Positions 56,724-64,000 of a stretch of DNA of 64,000 nucleotides are shown one piece after another. Within the stretch, counting starts at the first letter, position 1, and the number at the start of each line of letters is the position of its first letter. Source of the stretch: Novosphingobium clariflavum. Lineage in GTDB: Bacteria > Pseudomonadota > Alphaproteobacteria > Sphingomonadales > Sphingomonadaceae. The stretch spans positions 248,001-312,000 of the forward strand of contig NZ_JAPCWC010000006.1 of the NCBI RefSeq assembly GCF_026420865.1, in the 5' to 3' direction. Made by a program: the position numbers and the translations under genes. The notes beneath the pieces were generated by a model. That model did not search any database. It had not been told where the DNA came from and saw nothing but the letters and a program-made list of their open reading frames with translations.

Positions 56724-56909
56724 TCATCCCTTTAGCCGCACGCCAAAGGTCTCGATCACCAACGTCAACGTAATGATTATGAGTGCCCAGATCAGCGCCA
56801 TCTTGAGGCCCTTGGCAAAGCCAAGCTCCCGAAAGCGGGAATGGCTGGATACCAGGATCAGCGCACCGATCACGGAAATGATGCCTGCGATCGTTGCGCT
56901 GTTGATCAC
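56724..56909 (-). CDS. Small two-helix membrane protein
   Basis: A 61-residue protein with two hydrophobic segments (about 3-21 and 36-56) and a basic connector (SRFRELGFAKGLK). I do not recognise the family. Its GTG start overlaps the stop of the MBL-fold hydrolase gene by 4 bp, which supports it being a real, co-translated gene. The high hydrophobicity and short length suggest an accessory membrane subunit. Confidence 0.7.
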   Translation of the reverse strand: MINSATIAGIISVIGALILVSSHSRFRELGFAKGLKMALIWALIIITLTLVIETFGVRLKG

Positions 56910-57685
56910 GGTTCGATCACCATTCCATCATAACCTACCGAGACATTGTCCGGCACTTCGGCGGAAAGCGTTGCGTAGTCCATCGACTTGTCGAGATGTG
57001 TCAGAACCGCCTTGCCCACCCGGCAGACCGACGCCAGTTCCAACGCCATACCAAGATGTGCGTGCGTGGGATGCGGTTCGCGGCGAAGGCAGTCGACCAC
57101 GAGCAGGTCCGCGCCATAACAGAGGTCAACCATTCCCCCGGTAATTTCGCTGAAATCTGTCGCGTAACACACTGATTTACCGTCGCAATCGAACCTAAAT
57201 GCGGTGGATTCCGCCGGTCCGTGCGGCATTTGCACGTGATCAACACGGAAACCTTCGCACAGGCGCATGGTATCAAGGTTGTCGAGGCTAATCAGGGTTG
57301 GATAGCCGAACTGGCCTGCAAAGACATACCCGAAGCGCTGCCGGAGGCGCCGGACCGTTTCGGAGTTGGCAAAGCCGGGTATAGGGCCTGCGCGCCCATA
57401 GCGCAGCGGACGCATGTCATCGATGCCATGGCAATGGTCCGCATGATCATGGGTCCAGAAAACCGCATCGATGCGGTGGATGTCGTTGGCCAGAAGCTGC
57501 GCGCGCAAGTCGGTCGACGTGTCGACGAGAATGCGGCTTCCGGCATCGCTTTCCAGTAGGATCGATACGCGGGTTCGGCGATTTTTAGGCTCGTTTGGGT
57601 CGCAAAGCCCCCAATCGGCTCCGAATTCGCCGCCGAGGCGCGGGACCCCCGTCGAGGTTCCGCTACCAAGCATCACCACTTTCAC
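56906..57685 (-). CDS. MBL-fold metallo-hydrolase (PhnP-like)
   Basis: A 259-residue metallo-beta-lactamase-fold enzyme. The metal site is H79-x-H81-x-D83-H84 (THDHADH), with further ligands in VLTHLDKS near the end. The N-terminal GSGTSTGVPRLGG resembles the PhnP/RNase Z-like phosphodiesterase group. It is the middle of an operon: tatD before it (4-bp overlap), the small membrane protein after it. Substrate is likely a cyclic nucleotide or phosphodiester but is not determinable. Confidence 0.87.
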   Translation of the reverse strand: MKVVMLGSGTSTGVPRLGGEFGADWGLCDPNEPKNRRTRVSILLESDAGSRILVDTSTDLRAQLLANDIHRIDAVFWTHDHADHCHGIDDMRPLRYGRAGPIPGFANSETVRRLRQRFGYVFAGQFGYPTLISLDNLDTMRLCEGFRVDHVQMPHGPAESTAFRFDCDGKSVCYATDFSEITGGMVDLCYGADLLVVDCLRREPHPTHAHLGMALELASVCRVGKAVLTHLDKSMDYATLSAEVPDNVSVGYDGMVIEP

Positions 57686-58470
57686 GACACGGCCTTTCGA
57701 TCGGCCTTGGTGAACAGCGCAAAGAAGTTGCGCGACGTAACTTCTGACAGTTCCTGCTCGCTCACGCCTCGCAGGTTCGCGACGAAACGCGCGGTGTCGG
57801 CCGTATAGGCAGGCTCGCAGCGTTTGCCGCGATGCGGGACCGGCGCAAGGAAAGGAGAGTCCGTTTCGACCAGTAGCCGATCTTCAGGAATCGTCTTAAC
57901 AACCTCCTGTAAATCAGCGGCGTTCTTGAAAGTCACGATACCGGAGATCGAGATTGTGAGGCCGAGGCCCAGCACCTTGCGGCCGAAATCAGCGCTAGCC
58001 GTAAAGCAGTGGATCAGTGCCGGGAAGGCGCCCTTCCCCATTTCCTCCTCGAGAATGCGGAAGGTGTCGTCCTCCGCATCGCGCGTATGGATGATCAGCG
58101 GCAGGCCGGTGGTCCGCCCGACCTGGATATGCGTGCGGAACAGCGCCTGCTGCACGTCCCGGTCGGACTTGTCGTAATAATAGTCGAGCCCGGTTTCGCC
58201 GATGCCGATCACCTTGGGGTGCCGTGTTGCTTCGAGCAGTGCAGCTTCGCCCAGATCGGCATGCTGGTCGGCTTCATGGGGATGAATGCCGACCGAAGCC
58301 CATACGTCCGGGATACGCGCGGCCGTACCGACCACGCGATCCCATTCGCTCTGCCGCGTCGAGATGTTGAGGAACCCCTTGATCCCGGCAGCGCGGGCGC
58401 GATCCAGCACGCCCTGCTGATCCTCGACCAGGCCTTCGTATTCAAGATGGCAATGCGAATCTATAAACAT
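57682..58470 (-). CDS. tatD: TatD-family metal-dependent hydrolase/DNase
   Basis: A 262-residue TIM-barrel hydrolase. The metal ligands H6 and H8 (DSHCHLE) and the later GIGETGLDYYYDKSD and LIIHTRDAEDDT are family hallmarks. TatD proteins are exonucleases/DNases with a role in DNA repair. The ATG shares its A with the metG TGA. It directly follows metG as in many bacteria. Confidence 0.92.
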   Translation of the reverse strand: MFIDSHCHLEYEGLVEDQQGVLDRARAAGIKGFLNISTRQSEWDRVVGTAARIPDVWASVGIHPHEADQHADLGEAALLEATRHPKVIGIGETGLDYYYDKSDRDVQQALFRTHIQVGRTTGLPLIIHTRDAEDDTFRILEEEMGKGAFPALIHCFTASADFGRKVLGLGLTISISGIVTFKNAADLQEVVKTIPEDRLLVETDSPFLAPVPHRGKRCEPAYTADTARFVANLRGVSEQELSEVTSRNFFALFTKADRKAVS

Positions 58471-60035
58471 CAAGCCGTTGCTTCCGTACCCTCGGGCAAT
58501 TCGAGGCGGGGGAACACGCCTTCCGGCTTTTCCACCTTGAAGCCCCTTGCGGCAAGCGCGGTAAACCAGTCCGCATCGGCCAGCGACGCGTAGCCACGAG
58601 CTTCCGTGGCGATACCCATCTGGTCAAGCAACTTGTCGATCGAGTTGGGCACGACCGGACGCACCGCGATGGCGAGATCGCGCACGACGCGGAACAAGGT
58701 CATGAGCACAACTTCCATGCGCGCGGGGTCGGTCTTGCGCAGCGTCCAGGGCGCTTGCTCGTCGACATATTGGTTGCAGGCGAAGACGGCGCGCATCCAG
58801 GCTTCGAGGCCGTCGCTGAAGGCAAGATCGGTGAAGCTCTTGCGCAGGCCGGCAATACCCTCGGCGACAGCGGCAAACAGCGCCTTGTCCGCTTCAGATT
58901 CCTCGAAGCCCACCTTGATTTCGCCATCCAAGTTCTTGAAAATCATGGAAAGACTGCGCTGGGCAAGGTTGCCGAAGCTATTGGCGAGTTCGGCATTGGC
59001 TCGCGTGACAATCGCTTCTGGCGACCAGGAGCCGTCCTGACCGAAGGCCACTTCGCGCAGCAGGAAATAGCGTACAGCATCGACGCCGAAGGTTTCGGCA
59101 AGGCCGATCGGATCGGTCACGTTGCCGAGCGACTTCGATTCCTTCTGGCCGCGATTGAGCAGGAAGCCGTGGCCGTAGACCTGCTTGGGAAGCGGAAGGC
59201 CTGCGCTCATCAGGAACGCCGGCCAATAAACCGTATGGAAGCGGACGATGTCCTTGCCGATCAGGTGCAGGTCTGCCGGCCAGAACTTGGCGTAGTCGCC
59301 GCTTTCATCCGGGAAACCGAGGCCGGTGAGGTAGTTCGTCAGCGCATCGACCCAGACGTACATGACATGGTTGTCGCTGCCCGGCACCTTGATGCCCCAG
59401 TCGAAGCTGGTACGCGAAACCGAAAGATCGCGCAGGCCGCCTTCGACGAAGCGCTGGATCTCGTTGCGGCGGGTGTCGGGACGGATGAAGTCGCTCGAAT
59501 TGTAAAGCTCGAGCAGTTTGTCCTGGTACTTCGACAGGCGGAAGAACCACGATTCCTCGACGGTCCATTCCACCGGCGTGCCTTGTGGGGAGAGCTTGGC
59601 GCCCCCTTCCCCTGCGACCAGTTCGGATTCGTCATAATAGGCTTCGTCGCGAACCGAGTACCAGCCTTCATACCGGTCGAGATAGAGGTCGCCGTTCGCT
59701 TCCATCCGGCGCCACAATTCCTGCGTCGCTTCGTGATGGCGTGCTTCGGTGGTGCGGATGAAGACATCGTATTCGATGTTAAGAGCAGCGCACATATCAA
59801 TGAAATGCTGCGACATTTCCGTCGCTAGCTGTGCCGGCGTGATGCCGAGGTCACGTGCCTTTTGCGCCATCTTCAGGCCGTGCTCGTCGGTGCCGGTCTG
59901 GAACCGCACGTCGAAGCCTTCCGCCTTGCGGTGGCGGGCGATGACGTCGGCGGCAATGGCCTCGTAGGCATGACCGATATGCGGCTTGCCGTTGGGGTAG
60001 GAAATGGCGGTGGTGACGTAATAAGGCTCGGCCAT
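58470..60035 (-). CDS. metG: Methionyl-tRNA synthetase
   Basis: A 521-residue class I synthetase. The HIGH motif is HIGH at residues 19-22. The KMSKS loop reads KESKS (298-302), with glutamate for methionine; I confirmed this on the nucleotide strand. The connective peptide has no CxxC zinc knuckles, matching the shorter form of MetRS. The C-terminal anticodon domain ends LPEGTEATA. The upstream frame reaches 60047, but MAEPYYVTTA is the family start. Confidence 0.94.
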   Translation of the reverse strand: MAEPYYVTTAISYPNGKPHIGHAYEAIAADVIARHRKAEGFDVRFQTGTDEHGLKMAQKARDLGITPAQLATEMSQHFIDMCAALNIEYDVFIRTTEARHHEATQELWRRMEANGDLYLDRYEGWYSVRDEAYYDESELVAGEGGAKLSPQGTPVEWTVEESWFFRLSKYQDKLLELYNSSDFIRPDTRRNEIQRFVEGGLRDLSVSRTSFDWGIKVPGSDNHVMYVWVDALTNYLTGLGFPDESGDYAKFWPADLHLIGKDIVRFHTVYWPAFLMSAGLPLPKQVYGHGFLLNRGQKESKSLGNVTDPIGLAETFGVDAVRYFLLREVAFGQDGSWSPEAIVTRANAELANSFGNLAQRSLSMIFKNLDGEIKVGFEESEADKALFAAVAEGIAGLRKSFTDLAFSDGLEAWMRAVFACNQYVDEQAPWTLRKTDPARMEVVLMTLFRVVRDLAIAVRPVVPNSIDKLLDQMGIATEARGYASLADADWFTALAARGFKVEKPEGVFPRLELPEGTEATA

Positions 60036-60061
60036 GCGGCGTCGCAATTCCTTGCTGGAGT

Positions 60062-61039
60062 TTACGGGCGAGCCGCCTCTCTAGGCATCGCGGCCGATGC
60101 CAGCAAGCCGCCAATTTCCATTACGAGAAGGCCGGCATCGAAATTGTAGGTCGGTGCCTGTGCGGAAATCTGCATGAGCGTGCCATGGGCCTCGATTAGC
60201 GCGAGTTGCCGGGGGCGCGAAGCCGCAGCCAGTTCTCCCGCCACCACCGTGCGGGCCAGTTCGAGCGTCGCCAACTGACGGCCGCGCGGAGGCCTTGCCC
60301 CCATCTCGTCGGCGAGTGCCCCGCGAAGGTGGTAATCGCGATCTCCTTCGTGGAGGATCCTCAGCATCAAGTGATGGATCCCGGCGAGGTCATGCTCGAC
60401 AAAGCTCAGTGCAACACCGGGCGATCCCTGCGCGGCCTCGATGGCGGTGCGGCGGATCGAGGCATCCGATTCCGGCAGTTCCCGCCGGATCACTTCATCG
60501 AGTTCGGCTTCGCTGAGCGCCGAAAAACGCAGGACCCGGCAGCGGGATCGGACAGTGGGTAGCAGCCGCCCCGGCTGGTGCGTAACCAGCAGGAAAAACG
60601 TTCCCGCCGGCGGTTCCTCCAAGGCCTTGAGCAAGGCGTTGACCGCGCTTTTCTCCAGTTCGTCGGCAGGATCGATGACGATGGCGCGGCGCTCGCCCAA
60701 CGTGGGCTTGGTGGCGAGGCGACGGATCATCTCGCGAACCTGGTCCACGGAGATGCTGCGCTTGGCCTGCCAGGGCTTGCCCTCAGCCTTCTTCTTGGCC
60801 TCGTCGTCGTTCGCGGGCAATGCCTCGAGGATGTGAATATCCGGGTGGGTGGCGTGATCCGGGCGCGGGTGGCCGGGCTGGCGAACCAGTTCCGCCGCCG
60901 CTTCACGCGCGAAGGCCCGTTTGCCGAGCCCGCGTTGCCCGGCGAGTAGCCAGGCGTGATGCATGCGCTCCGAGCCTATGGCAGCAAGCCACTCGTGCCA
61001 TGCCTCGCGCTGGCCGACGAATGGCAGCACCTCGCTCAC
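60062..61039 (-). CDS. holB: DNA polymerase III subunit delta'
   Basis: A 325-residue clamp-loader protein. The N-terminal AAA+ fold has AGQRGLGKRAFAREAA near residues 33-48, and the late VRSRCRVLRFS resembles the arginine-finger strand of this family. It loads the beta clamp within the DNA polymerase III holoenzyme. It overlaps the stop of tmk by 4 bp and precedes metG by 26 bp, a common order. Confidence 0.92.
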   Translation of the reverse strand: MSEVLPFVGQREAWHEWLAAIGSERMHHAWLLAGQRGLGKRAFAREAAAELVRQPGHPRPDHATHPDIHILEALPANDDEAKKKAEGKPWQAKRSISVDQVREMIRRLATKPTLGERRAIVIDPADELEKSAVNALLKALEEPPAGTFFLLVTHQPGRLLPTVRSRCRVLRFSALSEAELDEVIRRELPESDASIRRTAIEAAQGSPGVALSFVEHDLAGIHHLMLRILHEGDRDYHLRGALADEMGARPPRGRQLATLELARTVVAGELAAASRPRQLALIEAHGTLMQISAQAPTYNFDAGLLVMEIGGLLASAAMPREAARP

Positions 61040-61680
61040 GCCCCGGGACTTTCGGGCAGCAGCACCTCCAGCGCCTGCATGGCAAGCGCCCGTGTCTGTT
61101 CCGGCGATCCATTACCGTCAACGCGAACGAAGCGCATCGGCTCCTCCTCCGCAAACCGGACAAATGCGGCGTTGACGCGCGCGTGATAGGCCGCTTCACG
61201 GCCGCCGATGTGATCGCTTCCATCGACGTCGCGGAGGGACACGCGGGTGCGGGCTACTTCCGGCGACACTTCGATGAGCAGGGTGAGGTCCGGCAGCAGG
61301 CCTTCGCTGCCGATGGCATGCAAAGTGCGCAGATCCGCGTCCGACAGCCCGCCGCCGCCGCCCTGGTAGGCGCGGCTGGAATCGAGATAGCGATCGCAGA
61401 TAACCCAGGCTCCGCGGGCGAGCGCCGGACGGATCAGCTTCTCGACATGGTCGGCGCGGGCGGCTGCGAACAGCAGTGCCTCGGCGCGTGCGCCCCAGCC
61501 ATCGCCTTCGGCGTGCAGCAGCAAGTTGCGGATCGCCTCGGCACCGCGCGTTCCGCCCGGCTCCCGCGTGGTCACCACTTCGAGCCCGCGTGCTCGCAGG
61601 GCATCGGCAATCAGCCGCGCCTGCGTGGACTTTCCAGCCCCTTCCCCGCCTTCCAGCGCAATGAATCGTCCCGGTTTCAT
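61036..61680 (-). CDS. tmk: Thymidylate kinase
   Basis: A 214-residue P-loop kinase converting dTMP to dTDP. Walker A GGEGAGKST near residues 11-19, the DR(Y/x) motif CDRYLDSSRAYQGGGGG and REPGGTRGAEAIR are present. It overlaps the D-alanyl-D-alanine carboxypeptidase gene upstream by 4 bp and holB downstream by 4 bp, giving a coupled three-gene unit. Confidence 0.95.
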   Translation of the reverse strand: MKPGRFIALEGGEGAGKSTQARLIADALRARGLEVVTTREPGGTRGAEAIRNLLLHAEGDGWGARAEALLFAAARADHVEKLIRPALARGAWVICDRYLDSSRAYQGGGGGLSDADLRTLHAIGSEGLLPDLTLLIEVSPEVARTRVSLRDVDGSDHIGGREAAYHARVNAAFVRFAEEEPMRFVRVDGNGSPEQTRALAMQALEVLLPESPGA

Positions 61681-62840
61681 GCGAAGAGACTGATAAGGCC
61701 GTTCCAGAGCCTGTCCAGCGGACCGCCCACGGCAACGTCGCGCCCCGCGTAAAGAGGGACGCGGCCGGGCGCGAGACCGTCAACCTTGATTTCGAGGCTT
61801 CCGACTTCGTCCCCCTTACGGATCGGTGCCACCAGCGGCCCCTTGTAATGGACGGCGAGCGTAACCTTGCGATTGTCACCGGTGGGCTGGGTCGCATGAA
61901 CCTCGCGGTTGGCGACCAGCGGCACCGAGCGGTCGGTGCCGCCCTGCACTTCGGCCTGCGCGACAGGCTGACCCTGATCGAACAGGTGCCGAGGCGTCCA
62001 CGCCGAGAAGCCCCATTCAAGCAAGGCCCGCGCTGCGGCATCGCGCTGCTTGGGCAAGGGCGATGCCGCCAGCACCATCACCAGACGGCGGCCATCGCGT
62101 TCTGCGGTGCCCAGGAAGTTGTACCCTGCCTCGCGCGTGTAACCGGTCTTGATACCGTCGGCACCGGGAACCACCCCTACTGTCGGGTCATGGCTGCGCA
62201 TGGCGACGTCGCGCCACATGTAGTGCTTTACCCCCGAGAATTCGCGATAGAGCGCCGGATGGCGGGTGATCATCGCGTCGGCAAGGCGAACAAGATCGCT
62301 GGCGGTGACGTAAGTGTGGCCCTCGTCCATCCAGCCATTGGGCGTATTGTAGTGGCTGCGCGACATCCCGAGGCGGCGCGCGGCGTCATTCATCTTTGCC
62401 GTCCACGCGGGAATACTGCCGGCGTAGCCTTGGGCAAGCACGATCGCGCCGTCATTGGCGGACGCTGTCATGATGCCGTGAAGGAGGTCGGTCGTGGTTG
62501 GCTGGTCCTTTTCGGTCAGGTACATCGAAGTGCCTTTGGCAAACCATTCCCGTGCGGTTTCCGGGCGCACCGAAAAGCGGCGGTCGAGCGGCAGGCGCCC
62601 CGCGTCGATTTCCTCGAAAGCCACGAATGCCGTCATCACCTTGGTGACGGAAGCCGGCAGGAATGGAATGTCCGGATGGTTCTGCACGAGTACCTGTCCC
62701 GAGCCGATATCGACCAGCAGACTGACCGGAATGCCCTGCAATTCCGCAGGCGGCGTCGGAATTGCCGCATTTGCAGGAACCCCGAGCGCGATAGCCAGTG
62801 CCGAGGTGATGAAACGGGCGGACTTAGGAAAGAACTTCAA
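61677..62840 (-). CDS. D-alanyl-D-alanine carboxypeptidase (class A PBP5-like)
   Basis: A 387-residue periplasmic serine peptidase with a signal peptide (about residues 1-25). The SxxK motif is S64-x-x-K67 (SVTK). SAND is the SxN motif, and KTG appears in GIKTGYTREAG. The C-terminal beta domain and amphipathic tail (DRLWNGLISLFA) anchor it to the membrane. It trims peptidoglycan pentapeptides. Its gap from the RlpA-like gene is 189 bp, in which I see no gene. Confidence 0.94.
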   Translation of the reverse strand: MKFFPKSARFITSALAIALGVPANAAIPTPPAELQGIPVSLLVDIGSGQVLVQNHPDIPFLPASVTKVMTAFVAFEEIDAGRLPLDRRFSVRPETAREWFAKGTSMYLTEKDQPTTTDLLHGIMTASANDGAIVLAQGYAGSIPAWTAKMNDAARRLGMSRSHYNTPNGWMDEGHTYVTASDLVRLADAMITRHPALYREFSGVKHYMWRDVAMRSHDPTVGVVPGADGIKTGYTREAGYNFLGTAERDGRRLVMVLAASPLPKQRDAAARALLEWGFSAWTPRHLFDQGQPVAQAEVQGGTDRSVPLVANREVHATQPTGDNRKVTLAVHYKGPLVAPIRKGDEVGSLEIKVDGLAPGRVPLYAGRDVAVGGPLDRLWNGLISLFA

Positions 62841-63029
62841 GACGCGACTTCTCCCGGCGCGCCCTCGTGGCGGGGTGCGATGGTGCGGGGCGCGCCGTCC
62901 GATCGGCCGGTGCGCGAGATTCGCGAGTGGCTATACCGCGCGCGGTGCCACCGCTCCAGCGCTGCGGCAGCTTGTGCACCGTTTGCGAAGGAGCGGACCG
63001 GTCCTGGCCCAGTCAATCCGTCTCCGCGA

Positions 63030-64000
63030 TCAGTCCCCGCGCTGGATCCTGGCGTCCTTGTAGCCTGCCGATTGCGCCTTGCGCAGCGCGGCTGCAGCCT
63101 GCGTGTCCGCCTGGAATGGACCGAGCCGGACACGCCAGAGCTTGCCCGCCTTGCTCACGGAGCCGCCCAGTTGCGCGGCCACCTTTCGCGCGTTGGCTTC
63201 GACGGAAAATGCCCCGACCTGCACGAAAGCGCCATCCTTGCGGGGGGCGCTGGCGGAAGGAGGAGATACCACTGCCGGTTTCGCAGTCGGCTTTTCGGTT
63301 GGTTTCGCTGCTGGCGGCGCAGAGCGGATGGGGGGCTGTGGTGCGGCAGACGTCGCGCCTGGCGCTGGCTTTGGCGTAGGTGCGGGCGAACTGACGGGGC
63401 TATCCTGAGGCAGGGGCAGCGACGTCGGCATTCTGGGCGGCGTCGAAGGCGGCGGTAGCAACGGTGACTGCTCGGCAAGCTTGCGGCGAAGCACTCCAAG
63501 CAGGCCTTCGGGCGTGGCCATGCGTTCCGGCGCGCGCGCGCCGCTGCGCAGCAGGGCCCGCTCCGCCTCGGGCGGGTTGACACGCCGGATCCGGATGGGC
63601 GTGTGCGAGCCTGGCGTGACACCAAGTTGGGCAGCGGCATCGCCGGAGAGTTCGACGAGGCTGTCGTTGACCATGGGGCCCCTGCGCTCGATGCGTACAA
63701 GGATGGTGCGGCCGGTGCCCAGCGCCGTCACTTCAGCATAGCTTGGCAGGGGCAGCGTCTTGTGCGCGGCAGTCACGCCCGTTCCCTCCCCCGTCGTGGC
63801 ATAGCCTACGGCGTCGTAATTAAGCTGGTCGGCCGGCGTCCAGGTCGTTCCAGCGACCGTGAACGGTTCGCCCACTACCACTGGATAGTCGGCAGCAGGG
63901 CCGCTTGCCGCGGGTGCGGCGACGGGCGCCCTGCGCTCTTTCGCCGCGAGCGGCGAGGTAACGAGGACAATCAGCGCCGCAAGCGGCAGCGCATGGTTAA
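63030..64000 (-). CDS. rlpA: RlpA-like septal/envelope protein with SPOR domain (5' end outside window)
   Basis: At least 323 residues, and the frame is still open at position 64000. The visible start is a hydrophobic run (ALPLAALIVLVTSPLAA), so only a few codons of a signal peptide are missing. A double-psi-barrel domain follows, with the conserved TAAHKTLPLPSYAEVTALG, and then RIERRGPM where RlpA lytic transglycosylases read RVNDRGPF. A long Pro/Ala linker leads to a C-terminal SPOR domain (about the last 80 residues, FVQVGAFSVEANARKVAAQL). SPOR binds denuded septal glycans. The catalytic aspartate appears lost, while the histidine is kept. Confidence 0.88.
   Translation of the reverse strand, partial: NHALPLAALIVLVTSPLAAKERRAPVAAPAASGPAADYPVVVGEPFTVAGTTWTPADQLNYDAVGYATTGEGTGVTAAHKTLPLPSYAEVTALGTGRTILVRIERRGPMVNDSLVELSGDAAAQLGVTPGSHTPIRIRRVNPPEAERALLRSGARAPERMATPEGLLGVLRRKLAEQSPLLPPPSTPPRMPTSLPLPQDSPVSSPAPTPKPAPGATSAAPQPPIRSAPPAAKPTEKPTAKPAVVSPPSASAPRKDGAFVQVGAFSVEANARKVAAQLGGSVSKAGKLWRVRLGPFQADTQAAAALRKAQSAGYKDARIQRGD

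Noticed and set aside
62841..63029. Possible small gene or RNA between the carboxypeptidase and RlpA-like genes
   Set aside because: No conserved-looking frame, no tRNA-like fold and only GGCGCGCC echoes; nothing to support a call.

Overview
The window is ordinary high-GC chromosomal DNA from an alphaproteobacterium. I infer order Sphingomonadales, most likely Novosphingobium or a close relative. The pointers are: a pyruvate dehydrogenase E1 beta with its own lipoyl domain, a fused IspD-IspF, the dusB-ntrB-ntrC-ntrY-ntrX-hfq-hflX order, a TonB receptor next to a TPR-sulfotransferase, and a single reading frame carrying two Hfq (Sm) domains. I see no rRNA, tRNA, insertion sequence, phage gene or CRISPR array.

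Region 1 (1-9609) is the accessory part. A PYROXD2-like FAD oxidoreductase and a Rieske non-haem-iron oxygenase form a translationally coupled pair. They diverge from a BetI-like TetR repressor across a 36-bp gap filled by a near-perfect palindrome. On the same minus strand follow an amino-acid permease, a TonB-dependent receptor, a TPR-sulfotransferase and a secreted gamma-glutamyltransferase. Together they look like an uptake and oxidation locus for an unidentified amine, amino-acid or peptide-derived substrate.

Region 2 (9867-15079) is a MarR-regulated tripartite efflux operon (FUSC/AaeB-type transporter, DUF1656 protein, HlyD adaptor, NodT outer-membrane factor). All four junctions are 4-bp stop/start overlaps. 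It ends in two consecutive perfect inverted repeats. Region 3 (15116-19904) is a minus-strand cell-surface cluster with two GT4 glycosyltransferases, a DUF2141 protein, a polytopic membrane protein and a polysaccharide-deacetylase-like protein.

Region 4 (20162-31638) holds a DEAD-box RNA helicase, a GreA/B-like factor coupled to an ABC-F ATPase, a YbhGFSR-type ABC exporter with its own NodT channel, and an FtsB-like divisome protein. Region 5 (31818-41736) carries pdhA-pdhB, a squalene/phytoene-synthase-like protein, an EF-hand protein, trmFO, a DUF952 protein coupled to gyrA, and a periplasmic repeat protein.

Region 6 (41816-56656) contains carbonic anhydrase, lipA, a RatA/COQ10 protein, cinA/pncC, a secreted hypothetical protein, ispDF, then dusB-ntrBC, ntrYX, tandem-domain hfq, hflX and mazG. 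This is the nitrogen-sensing and post-transcriptional control block. Region 7 (56724-64000) is a tightly packed minus-strand housekeeping operon: RlpA-like protein (start outside the window), D-Ala-D-Ala carboxypeptidase, tmk, holB, metG, tatD, an MBL-fold hydrolase and a small membrane protein.

The most notable features are the tandem Hfq with unequal domains, an NtrX lacking the sigma-54 contact loop, the Rieske/TetR locus, the surface-glycan cluster, a methionyl-tRNA synthetase with an altered KMSKS loop, and several unexplained repeats between genes.
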